Shown: positions 24,517 through 33,605, counted from the stretch's first letter. The stretch is 64,000 bases of DNA from CAIUSP01 sp964594365 (GCA_964594365.1 CAZQMB010000007.1:1-64000), one strand, 5' to 3'. Notes: generated by a model from the letters alone, not told the origin. Translations and numbers: made by a program.

Positions 24517-25319
24517 GCTCCGGCGAGAGTGCCCACGATCGCTTCGTAGACGCCCTCGCCATTGCGACCCTCGGTGACTGTGACGTTGGCGCGGCCTGCG
24601 ATCGCTTCCCTCAGTCCCGGATCCTTCTCCGGTCCGTTCGCCGGGCAGAAGAAGCGACCGACCACGGCCGAGACCGAGAGATCCTCGATCGAGTCACCGA
24701 TCGCTATCACCTCATCCGCTGAGTAGCCACTCGCCCTCATGTGGAAGCTCACCGCATCTGCCTTGCTCGACCCGGCCGGAAGCAGATGGTATGCGTGTGC
24801 GAGGTCTATGCCCTCCATCCCGAGCACGATCGCGCCGTTGTCGATCAGCTTGAGGTCACCGTGTCCCTCCCGCTCCAGCAGTTGGTTGGCCTGATCCACA
24901 TCGACCTTGCCGCGGAACAGTTGCGAGAACTCGCGTTCGGTATGCCAGGGGCTGTGGTACTCGAGCTTTCCCGGGAATGCATCGAAGAGCATCTCGGGCA
25001 CCTCGCGGTTTCGGACCGTCTCGTAGAGGGTCGAGCCATCGTCCGCGACCATCTCACCGACCAGCGCGGTCTTCTCCCCGTCGATCACCACGCCACATCC
25101 CGCCTCGAATATGTACGAACGAGATCCGATCAGCTTCGCGTCCTCGAGTACCTGCGCCTCGCGGCGGCCCGACTTGATCACGACCTCCACACCCGCCCGA
25201 TGGCAGGCCTCCAGGGCACGGGCAGGGAGCATCGAGAAAGCTCCATCGGCGTCGTGGAAGAGCGAGCCACCCCGGCCGAGCAGGGTTCCATCGAGGTCGG
25301 TGTAGACGCATCGGAGCAT
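24513..25319 (-). CDS. HAD phosphatase, mannosyl-/glucosyl-3-phosphoglycerate phosphatase type
   Basis: 268 residues. HAD class IIB (Cof/MPGP) with motif I D8/D10 (YTDLDGTLL), motif II VVIKSGRR, and the late motif VIAIGDSIEDLSV. The cap domain sits between these, as in MPGP enzymes. It is 12 nt downstream of a GT81 glycosyl-3-phosphoglycerate synthase gene, so its likely reaction is dephosphorylation of glucosyl- or mannosyl-3-phosphoglycerate to the free glycoside, a compatible solute or lipopolysaccharide primer. Mycobacteria use an unrelated histidine phosphatase for this step, while thermophiles and Rubrobacter-type lineages use HAD enzymes. Confidence 0.82.
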   Translation of the reverse strand: MLRCVYTDLDGTLLGRGGSLFHDADGAFSMLPARALEACHRAGVEVVIKSGRREAQVLEDAKLIGSRSYIFEAGCGVVIDGEKTALVGEMVADDGSTLYETVRNREVPEMLFDAFPGKLEYHSPWHTEREFSQLFRGKVDVDQANQLLEREGHGDLKLIDNGAIVLGMEGIDLAHAYHLLPAGSSKADAVSFHMRASGYSADEVIAIGDSIEDLSVSAVVGRFFCPANGPEKDPGLREAIAGRANVTVTEGRNGEGVYEAIVGTLAGA

Positions 25320-25331
25320 CAGCTCAGGTAC

Positions 25332-26246
25332 TCAATCCCGCTCGACTTCGGCCAGTGCCGCCGGGGAGGAGACCTCCGCGAAAGGAGGACGATCCACGGT
25401 GCGTGGGTCGACCGACGCAGCCGGCTCGAGGACCCCTACCTCGGCCCCATGGTCGCGAGCAGACCTGAGCCTGCGCGAGATCCCCTCCGCAACCTCGATC
25501 GACATGTTCGACAGCGCTTTGAGCGACTGGTGGTCGTTTCGCTTGCTGGCGAGATCGACCTCGGCCATCCCTTCCATGCCGACCTCTCTCCAGACGTCGA
25601 TCTGCATCGCCGCTTCGACCGCGTATCCGGTTGCAAACGAGATCCGGTGCAGCAGCTCACGACGAGCGGCGATCTCGCCAGCCAGCGGCTGGGAGAAGGC
25701 CAGGAGTTCGGGGGAGAGGAGCGCGAAGAGTGGCTTGCAGAGCAGTTCGGTGACGCGCCCACCTTCTCCCGGCAGCTCGCCCTCACGCACTGCGAAGGGC
25801 CGCTCGAAGCGCCCTCGCACGAACTCGACCGCGGGCTCGACCAGCAAGGGGCCCAACAGACCCGACGCGTAGTGACCCGCGAAGTCACTGACGTCACCGT
25901 CGACGAACGAGATCAAGTCACCCCGGCAGACCGAGAGCGACCTCCACATCGCATCGCCCTTGCCCATAACCGAACCGAACTCCGGCATCAGCGTGCCCTC
26001 CTCGTACACCTCGGCCCCGGCCGCAGCGGCGAGATCGGCCGTGCCGTCCTCGGAAGAGGCGTCGACGACGACCACCTGATCGACCAGGCCCAGCTCAGAC
26101 AGCGCGAGCAGACTGGTCACGGTGCCCTCGATCGTCTTGGCGGTCTCGCGGGTCGGCACGCAGACGGTGACGGTGGTCGAGGCCTTGTCTGCGACGAGGC
26201 GTTCGATCTCGAAATCGGCGTGGTCGTAGGTCCGGAGAGCGTTCAC
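25332..26246 (-). CDS. gpgS: Glucosyl-3-phosphoglycerate synthase (GT81; possibly mannosyl)
   Basis: 304 residues from the GTG at 26246. GT-A glycosyltransferase of the GpgS/MpgS family: TVTVCVPTRETAKTIEGTV, VVVVDASSEDGTADLA, and the metal-binding D116-G117-D118 (SFVDGDVSDF). Family motifs around GRFERPFA, GRVTELLCKPLFALLSPEL, QPLAGEIAARRELL and GYAVEAAMQID are present. It transfers glucose (or mannose, as in Rubrobacter) from a nucleotide sugar to 3-phosphoglycerate. It is divergent from the folP-like gene with a 27-bp gap and precedes its phosphatase. In mycobacteria gpgS also neighbours folP2, so this linkage appears ancient. Confidence 0.88.
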   Translation of the reverse strand: MNALRTYDHADFEIERLVADKASTTVTVCVPTRETAKTIEGTVTSLLALSELGLVDQVVVVDASSEDGTADLAAAAGAEVYEEGTLMPEFGSVMGKGDAMWRSLSVCRGDLISFVDGDVSDFAGHYASGLLGPLLVEPAVEFVRGRFERPFAVREGELPGEGGRVTELLCKPLFALLSPELLAFSQPLAGEIAARRELLHRISFATGYAVEAAMQIDVWREVGMEGMAEVDLASKRNDHQSLKALSNMSIEVAEGISRRLRSARDHGAEVGVLEPAASVDPRTVDRPPFAEVSSPAALAEVERD

Positions 26247-26273
26247 GGGCTGAGGGGTGGCAGGATACCCCTG
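26247..26273. promoter_or_regulatory. 27-bp divergent promoter region gpgS / folP-like
   Basis: Both genes start at the edges of this gap. The plus strand has GATACC (26264-26269) 4 nt before the ATG. The minus strand has TATCCT (complement of 26262-26267) 15 nt before the GTG. The two overlap. Neither is an ideal fit, so the exact start sites are uncertain. Confidence 0.3.
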
Positions 26274-27167
26274 ATGCTCTTCCGGGCCTGTGACAGGACT
26301 TTCGATCTGACGAACAAGGCGCTCATCGTCGGGATCGTCAACGCGACCCCGGACTCGTTCTCCGACGGGGATCCGATGGGGATCGAGCACGCAGAACGGC
26401 GCGCCACGGAACTGGCCGAGCAGGGCGCCGACGTGATCGAGGTCGGCGGCGAGTCGAACGTCTCCAACCGTCCTGCCGTCGAGGTCGATGAGGAGATAGA
26501 GCGCGTCGTACCCGCAGTCGAGGCGGCTGCTGCGACCGGGCTTGCGGTTGCGATCGACACCTACAAGCCCCCTGTGGCCGAAGCGGCAATCGAAGCCGGC
26601 GCGACGATCGTCAATGACATCTCCGGGCTCGGAGATCCGCTGATGCACGAATTGGTGGCCTCCACCAGAGCAGGAACCGTGCTGATGCACACCGAGACTC
26701 CGCCGAAGCAGGTCCGCTGGGAGGAGGACCTCTATCCCGAGGGCCTCTCGGTCCACCTGACACGATTCTTCGAGGATCGGCTCGCGACGCTTTCCGCGGC
26801 TGGCATCGATGCGGAGCAAGTCGCGCTCGATCCAGGACCGGACTTCGCCAAGACACCACGGCAGACCGTCGAATCCCTTCGCGCTCTCGGCGAGATCTCG
26901 GTTCTGGGTAGACCGGTCTATCTGGCCGTCTCCCGGAAGGACTTCATCGGTGCGCTCACACATACCCGCCCGAGCGAGCGGGGACCCGGGACCTATGCCG
27001 CCCTGGCAAGTGGCCTGCTGAGCTGTGGCAGGTTGCTGCGGGTACACGACGTAGTCGGAACCCGACGATTCCTGACGGTCTGGGAAGCGCTGAACGACCC
27101 CGAGTTCGAGGTACCGGCGGATCTCAGGATCGACGACGCTGTGCGGCGCGAACAGGGAGACGGGTGA
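26274..27167 (+). CDS. folP: Dihydropteroate synthase-like protein (FolP/FolP2)
   Basis: 297 residues from the ATG at 26274. Pterin-binding TIM barrel: IVGIVNATPDSFSDGDP, GADVIEVGGES, AIDTYKPPVAEAAIEAGATIVNDISG, TVLMHTE, LDPGPDFAKTPRQ, YLAVSRKDFIGAL and LLRVHDV. Normal DHPS has STRPGA in loop 2, which closes over p-aminobenzoate; here it reads SNVSNRPAVEV, so Thr/Arg are displaced. Mycobacterial FolP2, which lies next to gpgS, is reported not to be a working DHPS, and this may be its equivalent. It overlaps the helicase gene start by 4 nt. Confidence 0.82.
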   Translation: MLFRACDRTFDLTNKALIVGIVNATPDSFSDGDPMGIEHAERRATELAEQGADVIEVGGESNVSNRPAVEVDEEIERVVPAVEAAAATGLAVAIDTYKPPVAEAAIEAGATIVNDISGLGDPLMHELVASTRAGTVLMHTETPPKQVRWEEDLYPEGLSVHLTRFFEDRLATLSAAGIDAEQVALDPGPDFAKTPRQTVESLRALGEISVLGRPVYLAVSRKDFIGALTHTRPSERGPGTYAALASGLLSCGRLLRVHDVVGTRRFLTVWEALNDPEFEVPADLRIDDAVRREQGDG

Positions 27168-29470
27168 ACCAGCGAGCAGGTCGCAGTGAGCCGTGGGACG
27201 GAACCATCGGTCTGGGGCGCGCCGACGGACGGCTGGTCCGCGACGGCCATGAGGAATCGCGCAAGGCGAAGCCGGTGCCTTTGCCGCCGGATCTCCACCC
27301 CGCACTCGCCGAACGCCTCCGGGCTTCGGGTATCGAGAGCCTCTACTCACACCAACTCGCTGCCTACGAGACCGCGAAGGAATCGAATCTGATCCTGACC
27401 AGCGGAACGGCCTCGGGGAAGTCGCTGTCGTTCAACCTGCCGGTGCTCGACGGGATCGCCCATGAGCCGAAGAGGCGTGCCCTCTACCTCTACCCGACCA
27501 AAGCGTTGGCTCAGGATCAGGCGAGGAAACTGGCGGCGCTCAGGCCACCCGGGGTGAGGGAGGCGATCTACGACGGCGACACCCCGCGCGAGGAGCGTCC
27601 CGCAATCCGGAATCGCTCGAATCTGGTGCTGACCAACCCCGACATGTTGAGCGTGGGGATCTGTCCACACCACAAAGGGTGGGGTGACTTCCTCGCGAAT
27701 CTGGGCTGGGTCGTGGTCGACGAAGCTCATGTCTACCGCGGGGTATTCGGATCCCATGTCTCCAACGTCCTGCGGCGTCTGCGACGGCTCGCCAGGCGAT
27801 ACGGATCGGACCCGACCTTCGAATTGGCCTCGGCGACCATCGCGAATCCGGGCGAGCTCGCCGAGAACCTGACCGGACTCCCGTTCACGGTGCTCGACGA
27901 CGACGGGGCACCGCGCGCTGGACGGGAGCTAGCGATGTGGAACCCTCCGGTGATCGAGGAGCGCACTCAGGTGAGGCGCTCGGCCATCTCGGAGGCAGCC
28001 GAGTTGCTGGCCGATCTCGTCTCCCAGGAGGTCAGGACGATCTGTTTCATGAAGAGCCGGAAGGGCATCGAGCTGATCAAGCGCTTCGCGGAGATGCGCC
28101 TCTCCGAAATCGGTCGACCTGAACTCGGGGAGCGGATCGCTCCCTACCGGGCCGGGTACACACCGGGCCAACGGCGGGAGATCGAGGACCGGCTCTCCAG
28201 CGGAGACCTGCTCGCCGTCGCAGCGACCGATGCGCTGGAGCTGGGGATAGACATCGGCCAGCTGGATGCCGCGATCTGCGTGAACTTCCCCGGCACCGTC
28301 TCGAGCCTGAGACAGATGTGGGGTCGTGCAGGTCGGCAGAGCCGAGGGCTGGCTGTCTACGTCGCAGGCCAGGACGCGCTGGATCAGTTCTTCTGCCGAC
28401 ACCCCGACGAGTTCCTCGACCGCCCGGTGGAGGCAGCGATCCTCGATCACCGGAACGAGCAGATCCAGTCGCAACACCTGCTCGCCGCTGCATTCGAGGC
28501 CCCGCTCGAGCCTGACTCGGACGACGAGTTCTTCGGTGAGGGGTGGGAGGAAGCGGCCGAGGGTCTGGTGGTCGCGGGTGAGCTGAGGAGGGGTAAGGGG
28601 AAGCGGTATCTGACGGCGAGAGGGGAGTTCGTCGCCTCGCGCATCTCGTTGCGCTCGGCGTCGGCCGAATCGATCGCGGTGATCGACACCGGATCCGGCG
28701 AGATGATCGGGCAGGTCGAATCGGGTCGTGTGTTCGACACCGTGCACCCCGGAGCTGTCTATCTGCACCTCGGACGGGCCTACGAGGTGACCGATCTCGA
28801 TCTGGACGCTCGCCGGGCTCTCGTGAGGACCTTCGAGGGTGACTTCTATACCCAGTCCCGCAAGGAGACCGACATCTGGATCGAGCAAGAACGCGAGAAG
28901 CGAACCACCCTCGGTGTCGAGCTCGAATTCGGAATCGTCTCGGTGACCGAGCAGGTCGTCGCCTACCAGCGCAAGAGGATGGGCGACAACGAGGTTCTGG
29001 AAACGATCCCGTTGGAGTTGCCGGAGCAGAACTTCGTCACCCAGGCGCTCTGGTACACGACTCCGCAGAAGCTGATCTCGCGGCTCCAGGGGGACGAGCT
29101 CCTCGGAGCCCTGCATGCCTCGGAGCACGGGCAGATCGCGGTACTGCCGTTGATCGCAATGTGCGATCGCTGGGACATCGGGGGGCTCTCCACCAACGTC
29201 CACCACCAGACCGGAGCACCGACGATCTTCATCTACGACGGGCATCCCGGGGGCGTCGGCATCACCCGGCGTGGATACGGAGAGTTCGAACGTCTGGTCG
29301 GGGATGCCTTCAGGCTGATCGAGGAGTGTCCCTGTGAATGGGGATGCCCGTCGTGCGTCCAGTCACCGAAGTGCGGAAACCTGAACGACCACCTCTTCAA
29401 GGCCGGCGCCTTGGAGTTGATGAGCGGGATGCTCGCGAGCAGGGAGAAGCCGAGCAAGAAGGCAGCCTGA
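27164..29470 (+). CDS. MrfA/YprA-like DEAH helicase with C-terminal DUF1998 Cys cluster
   Basis: 768 residues, GTG start overlapping the folP-like stop (GTGA). SF2 helicase: Q-motif region YSHQLAAYE, Walker A TSGTASGKS with K86, DEAH at 186-189, SATIANP, and the C-lobe ATDALELGIDIGQLDA with QMWGRAGRQSR. The C-terminal domain ends with a zinc-type cluster C722, C724, C728, C731 and C737 (CPCEWGCPSCVQ). This matches the MrfA group, which unwinds DNA for mitomycin-type lesion repair in Bacillus together with an exonuclease. The PafBC damage regulator lies 2 kb downstream. No obvious MrfB-type nuclease sits next to it. Confidence 0.88.
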   Translation: MNQRAGRSEPWDGTIGLGRADGRLVRDGHEESRKAKPVPLPPDLHPALAERLRASGIESLYSHQLAAYETAKESNLILTSGTASGKSLSFNLPVLDGIAHEPKRRALYLYPTKALAQDQARKLAALRPPGVREAIYDGDTPREERPAIRNRSNLVLTNPDMLSVGICPHHKGWGDFLANLGWVVVDEAHVYRGVFGSHVSNVLRRLRRLARRYGSDPTFELASATIANPGELAENLTGLPFTVLDDDGAPRAGRELAMWNPPVIEERTQVRRSAISEAAELLADLVSQEVRTICFMKSRKGIELIKRFAEMRLSEIGRPELGERIAPYRAGYTPGQRREIEDRLSSGDLLAVAATDALELGIDIGQLDAAICVNFPGTVSSLRQMWGRAGRQSRGLAVYVAGQDALDQFFCRHPDEFLDRPVEAAILDHRNEQIQSQHLLAAAFEAPLEPDSDDEFFGEGWEEAAEGLVVAGELRRGKGKRYLTARGEFVASRISLRSASAESIAVIDTGSGEMIGQVESGRVFDTVHPGAVYLHLGRAYEVTDLDLDARRALVRTFEGDFYTQSRKETDIWIEQEREKRTTLGVELEFGIVSVTEQVVAYQRKRMGDNEVLETIPLELPEQNFVTQALWYTTPQKLISRLQGDELLGALHASEHGQIAVLPLIAMCDRWDIGGLSTNVHHQTGAPTIFIYDGHPGGVGITRRGYGEFERLVGDAFRLIEECPCEWGCPSCVQSPKCGNLNDHLFKAGALELMSGMLASREKPSKKAA

Positions 29471-29513
29471 GGTAATCGCCTCTGCCTGCCCGCGCAACTC
29501 GGGCGCCAATGGC

Positions 29514-29519
29514 TAGCCT
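29514..29519 (+). promoter_or_regulatory. Putative -10 (TAGCCT) of tRNA-Phe
   Basis: TAGCCT lies 29 nt before the first base of the mature tRNA, leaving a short 5' leader for RNase P. It is the same hexamer as in several leaderless protein-gene promoters of this window. Confidence 0.5.
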
Positions 29520-29548
29520 TGGCGCAGCGAGTCTGTGCGATCGCTCGG

Positions 29549-29621
29549 GGCGAGGTAGCTCAGTTGGTAGAGCACACGACTGAAAATCGTGGTGTCGCCG
29601 GTTCGATTCCGGCCCTCGCCA
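29549..29621 (+). tRNA. tRNA-Phe (anticodon GAA)
   Basis: The acceptor stem GGCGAGG/CCTCGCC is perfect over 7 bp. The anticodon stem CACGA/TCGTG encloses loop CTGAAAA with anticodon GAA at 29582-29584. The T stem GCCGG/CCGGC has a TTCGATT loop, and the D arm reads GCTC...GAGC. The 3' CCA is not encoded (the bases after the A discriminator at 29621 are CTC). A carboxymuconolactone-decarboxylase-like gene starts only 27 nt downstream, so read-through cotranscription is possible. Confidence 0.97.
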
Positions 29622-29648
29622 CTCCCCCACAGTCTCCAGAGAAAGACC

Positions 29649-30212
29649 ATGAATCCCAGGATCCCCTTCGCCGACCCCGAGAAGCTGCCGCCGACGACTC
29701 GCGAGGCCCTGGAAGGGACTCCTGATCTCAGCATCTTCAAGACGCTCGCCAACGCGGAGGCAGCCTTTCCGCACTTCATCGACTTCGTCGCGAGTCTTTG
29801 GGACGAGTCCGAATTGAGTGCTCGACATCGCGAGCTGACGATCCTGACGGTGGCACGGAGCCTCGGATCCGAGTACGAGTGGTCACAGCACATCGAGGTC
29901 GCCAGACTGTGCGGGATCAGCGACGACGAGATCTCGCGGATCGACCGACTCGACTTCCGGGAATTCGATCAGGCGGAGGCGGAAATGCTCGCGCTGGTGG
30001 CACAGACGGCTGGACCCGACCCGACCGACGGGAAGCTCTTCGAGCGGGTCCTCGGAGAGCTCGGAGATCGCCGGACAGCCGAGCTGATCCTGGTTGCAAC
30101 CACCTACGTCGGAATCGCCGGCGTAATCGAAGCCTTCGGACTCGAGATCGACGATCATCGAGGGGTAGGCGACCTCGAACTCGGCGAGGAAGGCCCCAAG
30201 TTGGGCAACTAG
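29649..30212 (+). CDS. Carboxymuconolactone decarboxylase/AhpD-like protein
   Basis: 187 residues from the ATG at 29649. All-helical CMD fold: ALEGTPDLSIFKTLANAEAAFPHFIDF, then the core SARHRELTILTVARSLGSEYEWSQHIEVAR. The sequence EYEWSQH keeps the Glu/His of the family, but the CxxC of AhpD peroxidase reductases is absent, and there is only one Cys nearby (ARLCGIS). This favours the decarboxylase-like or non-redox branch. No pathway partner is evident. It follows tRNA-Phe by 27 nt, and no separate promoter was seen. Confidence 0.82.
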   Translation: MNPRIPFADPEKLPPTTREALEGTPDLSIFKTLANAEAAFPHFIDFVASLWDESELSARHRELTILTVARSLGSEYEWSQHIEVARLCGISDDEISRIDRLDFREFDQAEAEMLALVAQTAGPDPTDGKLFERVLGELGDRRTAELILVATTYVGIAGVIEAFGLEIDDHRGVGDLELGEEGPKLGN

Positions 30213-30275
30213 GGACATCTGGATCTCCTCGGGGGCGGACCTTCGTCCGCTTCCGCCTCTACCGTCAAGAAAGAG

Positions 30276-31316
30276 ATGGCTGGAAAGACCCAAAAGGCAA
30301 CGGTGAACGACGAAACCCTTTTCGATAGCGGCGAAACCGGCGAGGGCGGGACCGACGGGCGCGTCTCGCTCGGAGAGATGTCGGATGGCCAAGCAGTGGC
30401 CGGTGCGTTCGGTGTCAGAGAGTGCAAGGTCCTGCAGAAGAAGAACGGTGAGGACTACGTGAAGATGACCCTCGCCGACGCCTCGAGCAGCGTCACCGCC
30501 CTCTCATGGGATCGGGCGGCGGAGTTCGCTGCTGCTGCCAAACCAGGCTCCGTCGTCTTCGTCGAGGGCAAATTCTCGGTCCACCCGCAGTTCGGCCGGC
30601 AGATCAAGCTGAGCCAGGTCCGCGAGGCGGCTGAGGACGAGTGGACCCCGGAGGATCTGACCGCCGGCCCGCCGATGCCGGTCGACCGGATGGAGGCGGA
30701 TCTTCGTGACTTGATCGGAACCGTCCAGAACGACCAGCTCCGTGAACTGCTCGAGCGCTTCTTCGGAGCGGAGACCGAACGCTGGCAGAGATTCAGAGAC
30801 GCCCCTGCCGCCAAGCACTACCACCAGGCCTATCCGGGCGGGCTGTTGGAGCACTCACTGACCGTCGCACAGGGCGTCAGCGCAGCCTCGGCCTTGTTCC
30901 CGGGGATCAACCGGGACGTAGCAGTCACAGGAGCCCTGCTCCACGACTTCGGAAAGACCGAGGCCTACAACGACGATCCGTTTGCGATCGACTTCACCGA
31001 CGCCGGCAGGCTGCTCGGAGAGATCCCCATCGGCTACTTCCGGGTGCGGACCGAGATGGAGTCGATCGACGGCTTCGATCCGGAACTCGCACAGGCCATC
31101 TCCCACATCATCCTCTCCCATCACGGTTCGCTCGAACACGGATCGCCCGTGGTTCCTTCCACGCGCGAGGCCGCTCTCGTCCACGCGATGGACAATCTCG
31201 GCGGCACCCTCGGCAGCTTCGACCGTCTGCAGCGTGAGCTCGCCGACGGCGAGAAGTGGTCACAGTTCGATCGGGGTCTGTCGGCCTCCGCCTACTTCGG
31301 TGAAGCCGGCGAGTAG
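30276..31316 (+). CDS. OB-fold + HD-domain nuclease (YhaM-like)
   Basis: 346 residues. A disordered 30-residue start is followed by an OB-fold nucleic-acid-binding domain (about 33-115: VRECKVLQKKNGEDYVKMTLAD, SVVFVEGKFSVH) and an HD hydrolase domain with H193 (GGLLEHSLTVA), H223-D224 (ALLHDFGKTEA) and a late His pair (HIILSHHGSLEHG). This is the layout of Bacillus YhaM/CBF1, a 3'-5' exonuclease acting on RNA and single-stranded DNA. A second protein of the same layout lies at 54543. It precedes the PafBC gene by about 125 nt, which contains the latter's own promoter. Confidence 0.87.
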   Translation: MAGKTQKATVNDETLFDSGETGEGGTDGRVSLGEMSDGQAVAGAFGVRECKVLQKKNGEDYVKMTLADASSSVTALSWDRAAEFAAAAKPGSVVFVEGKFSVHPQFGRQIKLSQVREAAEDEWTPEDLTAGPPMPVDRMEADLRDLIGTVQNDQLRELLERFFGAETERWQRFRDAPAAKHYHQAYPGGLLEHSLTVAQGVSAASALFPGINRDVAVTGALLHDFGKTEAYNDDPFAIDFTDAGRLLGEIPIGYFRVRTEMESIDGFDPELAQAISHIILSHHGSLEHGSPVVPSTREAALVHAMDNLGGTLGSFDRLQRELADGEKWSQFDRGLSASAYFGEAGE

Positions 31317-31425
31317 GCCCCAGACCTCGCCCTCCCGAAGCGCGGAACCAACCCGGATAGCGCCTCTGCAGCCGCAAAATGCGCACTTTTGGCTGACCCG
31401 GGCGAGGTGCGAGGCCGCGCCTAGA

Positions 31426-31431
31426 TAGGCT
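31426..31431 (+). promoter_or_regulatory. -10 element TAGGCT, leaderless promoter of pafBC
   Basis: TAGGCT lies 10 nt before the TTG at 31442. No SD and no clear RecA-independent damage box (RecA-NDp motif) were seen just upstream. Confidence 0.5.
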
Positions 31432-31441
31432 GCCCAGACTC

Positions 31442-33565
31442 TTGGCCAAGGACACGGAAAAACTCATCCGGCAGCTCTCGCTGATCTCGTTCCTGATGGC
31501 GCAGGGACGTCCGGCTTCGGCCCTGGAGATCAAGCGCGAGGTAGAGGGCTACAGCGACATGAACGAGGATGCGTTCGCGCGGCGCTTCTACGCCGACCGT
31601 GCGGAACTCGAGAGCCTCGGGATCACCCTCCACGTGGAGCGTCCGGGAGAGAGTCTCCAGGGCTACGAATCGGAGCTCTATTCACTCCCGCCGGAGAACT
31701 ACTACCTGCCGGCGATCGAGTTCTCGGACGACGAACTCGCTGCGATGGCCACCGCTCTGCGCCTGCTCGAGGGCGAGTTCGCGTACGCGGAGCCACTGCG
31801 GCTGGCACTCCAGCAGGTCTCCTGGGGCAAGCCCTCTCCCCTGACCTCGCCCGAAGAGGCGAGCGTCGAGGTGCGCATCACCGCGAAGGCCGACGGCGCT
31901 GATGTCTCACAACGCCTCTCGAAGGTCGAGACTGCGATCTCACGTCGCAAGACGATCGAGTTCACCTACTACACGATCGAGCGGGACAAGACCGAGAAAC
32001 GAAAGGTGGATCCCTATCACCTGGTCTACCGAGGTGGGCAGTTCTATCTGATCGGGCACTCGCACGAGCGCGAAGCCGTGAGGGTCTTCCGGCTGTCGCG
32101 GATGCAGGGCAAGGTCTCCTATGCCTCCAAAGCGGAGCACGACTTCACGCCACCCGAAGACTTCGATCGCCGGGACTATGCGAGCCGAGCCGAGTGGCAG
32201 CTCGGTGAGATCACCGGCAGGGCGAAGATCTTCCTCAAGGATCGAATCGCATGGCTGGTCGAGCGGGACTTCGGCCAGTACGGCGAGATCCGGCGCGCCG
32301 TCAAAGGCGACTCTGCTCCCGGCCGTGGAGCGATCTTCGAGACCGACTACGCCTCGGCCAAACTGATCGTCGCCTGGGCTCTCCACTGGCGCCAGAATGC
32401 GCTCGTACTCGATCCTCCGGAGCTCGCCAGCGAGGCGAAGGATCGGCTCGCGTTGCTGATCGATCGTCATCAGGGGGATTTCAAGACCGCTCGGCGATCT
32501 CCGAAGAAGCGAAAGAGCGCTCAACGGGCATCTCGGTCGGGCAGCCGCTCGGAATCGGCCATACGCCCGGAGAGGTTTGCCCGGCTGACCACGCTCGCCG
32601 GGATGCTGATCGACTCCTCGACCGACCTCGAGCCGCTCCAGACGGAAGAGGTCAAGACCCGACTGAACCTCACCGACGATGAACTCCGGGAAGACATCGA
32701 CCTGCTCAATGTCGTCAACTTCGGTGGTGGCACCTACGTGCTCTACGCGGAGATCGTCGAAGACACGATCGAGGTCGACTCCCAGCCGTACGGGGACAGC
32801 TTCGCCCGACCGGCTCGTCTGCTCCCGCTCGAAGCGAAGGCGTTGGTGGCGGCAATCGACCTCTTCGGGGATCACCTCCCCCAGAGCGGGCTCGTAACCG
32901 CTCGGAAGAAGGTCGTCGCTGCGCTCGGACACGACCCGTCGGAAGAGGGTCTGGAAATCGCATCGTCAGGCGGGGACGACTCGGAATCCGCCCGCATCGT
33001 CAACGAGGCGATCGCTGGCAAGAAGGTCCTCGCGATCAACTACTACAAGGAGAACGAGGACGAGTTCACCAAGCGGGAGATAGAGCCCTACCGCCTCGCC
33101 AACGGCTCCGAGGGCTGGTACGTGGCGGCCTGGGACCGTAAGCGCAACGACGTGAGGCACTTCCGCCTGGACAGGATCAAGGAAGCCACACCGACCAAAG
33201 AGACCTTCGAGCCTCGCAAGGAACTCGAAGAGATCGCCGCGTTCGAAGGCTGGCTTGCGAGCGGAGAGGTACCTACAGCAGATATCGCCCGGATCTGGGT
33301 CTCGCCTGAACGCGCACGATGGACGCGCGAAGAGAGCACGGTCGTCGATGAACTATCCGACGGTTCGATCGTGGTCGAGGTTCCCTACGGGAGCATGGAC
33401 TGGCTCCTGAGAGAGGTACTCAAGGGCGCGGGTGAGCTGGTGGTACTGGAGCCCGAAACAGCGCGCCAGGCGGTAGTCGAGCAACTGACCGACGATGCCC
33501 AGGCGGCCCCGGCGACCAAGAAGCGATCGACGTCTGCCAGGAAGCCAGCCTCGAAGGCGGCCTGA
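31442..33565 (+). CDS. pafBC: Single-chain PafBC-type regulator with two WYL domains
   Basis: 707 residues from a TTG. Two PafB/PafC-like units are joined in one chain. The first has an N-terminal winged helix (LIRQLSLISFLMAQGRPASALEI) and a WYL domain near 165-230 (IEFTYYTIERDKTEKRKVDPYHLVYRGGQ split by FYLIGHSHERE). A basic Ser/Arg linker at about 355-375 precedes the second winged helix (ARLTTLAGMLIDSSTD) and a second WYL domain near 527-590 (INYYKENEDEFTKREIEPYR). In mycobacteria PafB and PafC are separate and activate the RecA-independent DNA damage response; natural fusions are known in other Actinobacteria. DNA repair genes in the window (MrfA-like, PolX, AddB-like) are possible targets. 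Confidence 0.9.
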   Translation: MAKDTEKLIRQLSLISFLMAQGRPASALEIKREVEGYSDMNEDAFARRFYADRAELESLGITLHVERPGESLQGYESELYSLPPENYYLPAIEFSDDELAAMATALRLLEGEFAYAEPLRLALQQVSWGKPSPLTSPEEASVEVRITAKADGADVSQRLSKVETAISRRKTIEFTYYTIERDKTEKRKVDPYHLVYRGGQFYLIGHSHEREAVRVFRLSRMQGKVSYASKAEHDFTPPEDFDRRDYASRAEWQLGEITGRAKIFLKDRIAWLVERDFGQYGEIRRAVKGDSAPGRGAIFETDYASAKLIVAWALHWRQNALVLDPPELASEAKDRLALLIDRHQGDFKTARRSPKKRKSAQRASRSGSRSESAIRPERFARLTTLAGMLIDSSTDLEPLQTEEVKTRLNLTDDELREDIDLLNVVNFGGGTYVLYAEIVEDTIEVDSQPYGDSFARPARLLPLEAKALVAAIDLFGDHLPQSGLVTARKKVVAALGHDPSEEGLEIASSGGDDSESARIVNEAIAGKKVLAINYYKENEDEFTKREIEPYRLANGSEGWYVAAWDRKRNDVRHFRLDRIKEATPTKETFEPRKELEEIAAFEGWLASGEVPTADIARIWVSPERARWTREESTVVDELSDGSIVVEVPYGSMDWLLREVLKGAGELVVLEPETARQAVVEQLTDDAQAAPATKKRSTSARKPASKAA

Positions 33566-33593
33566 CCCCGCTTCCTGCAGAGGACCGTGTCCG

Positions 33594-33599
33594 TAGGCT
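33594..33599 (+). promoter_or_regulatory. -10 element TAGGCT, leaderless promoter of MBL gene
   Basis: TAGGCT lies 6 nt before the ATG at 33606. No SD is present. Confidence 0.55.
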
Positions 33600-33605
33600 C
33601 TGGAC

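Noticed and set aside
24741..26273. Long open plus-strand frame running into the folP-like gene
   Set aside because: It is antisense to the HAD phosphatase and gpgS, which have full family motifs. Long shadow frames are expected in DNA this rich in G+C.
27929..29245. 438-codon minus-strand open frame
   Set aside because: Antisense to the MrfA-like helicase; no motif.
31316..31441. Possible DNA-damage (RecA-NDp) promoter upstream of pafBC
   Set aside because: I could not find the expected TGTCGGTG-like element at the right distance from TAGGCT.
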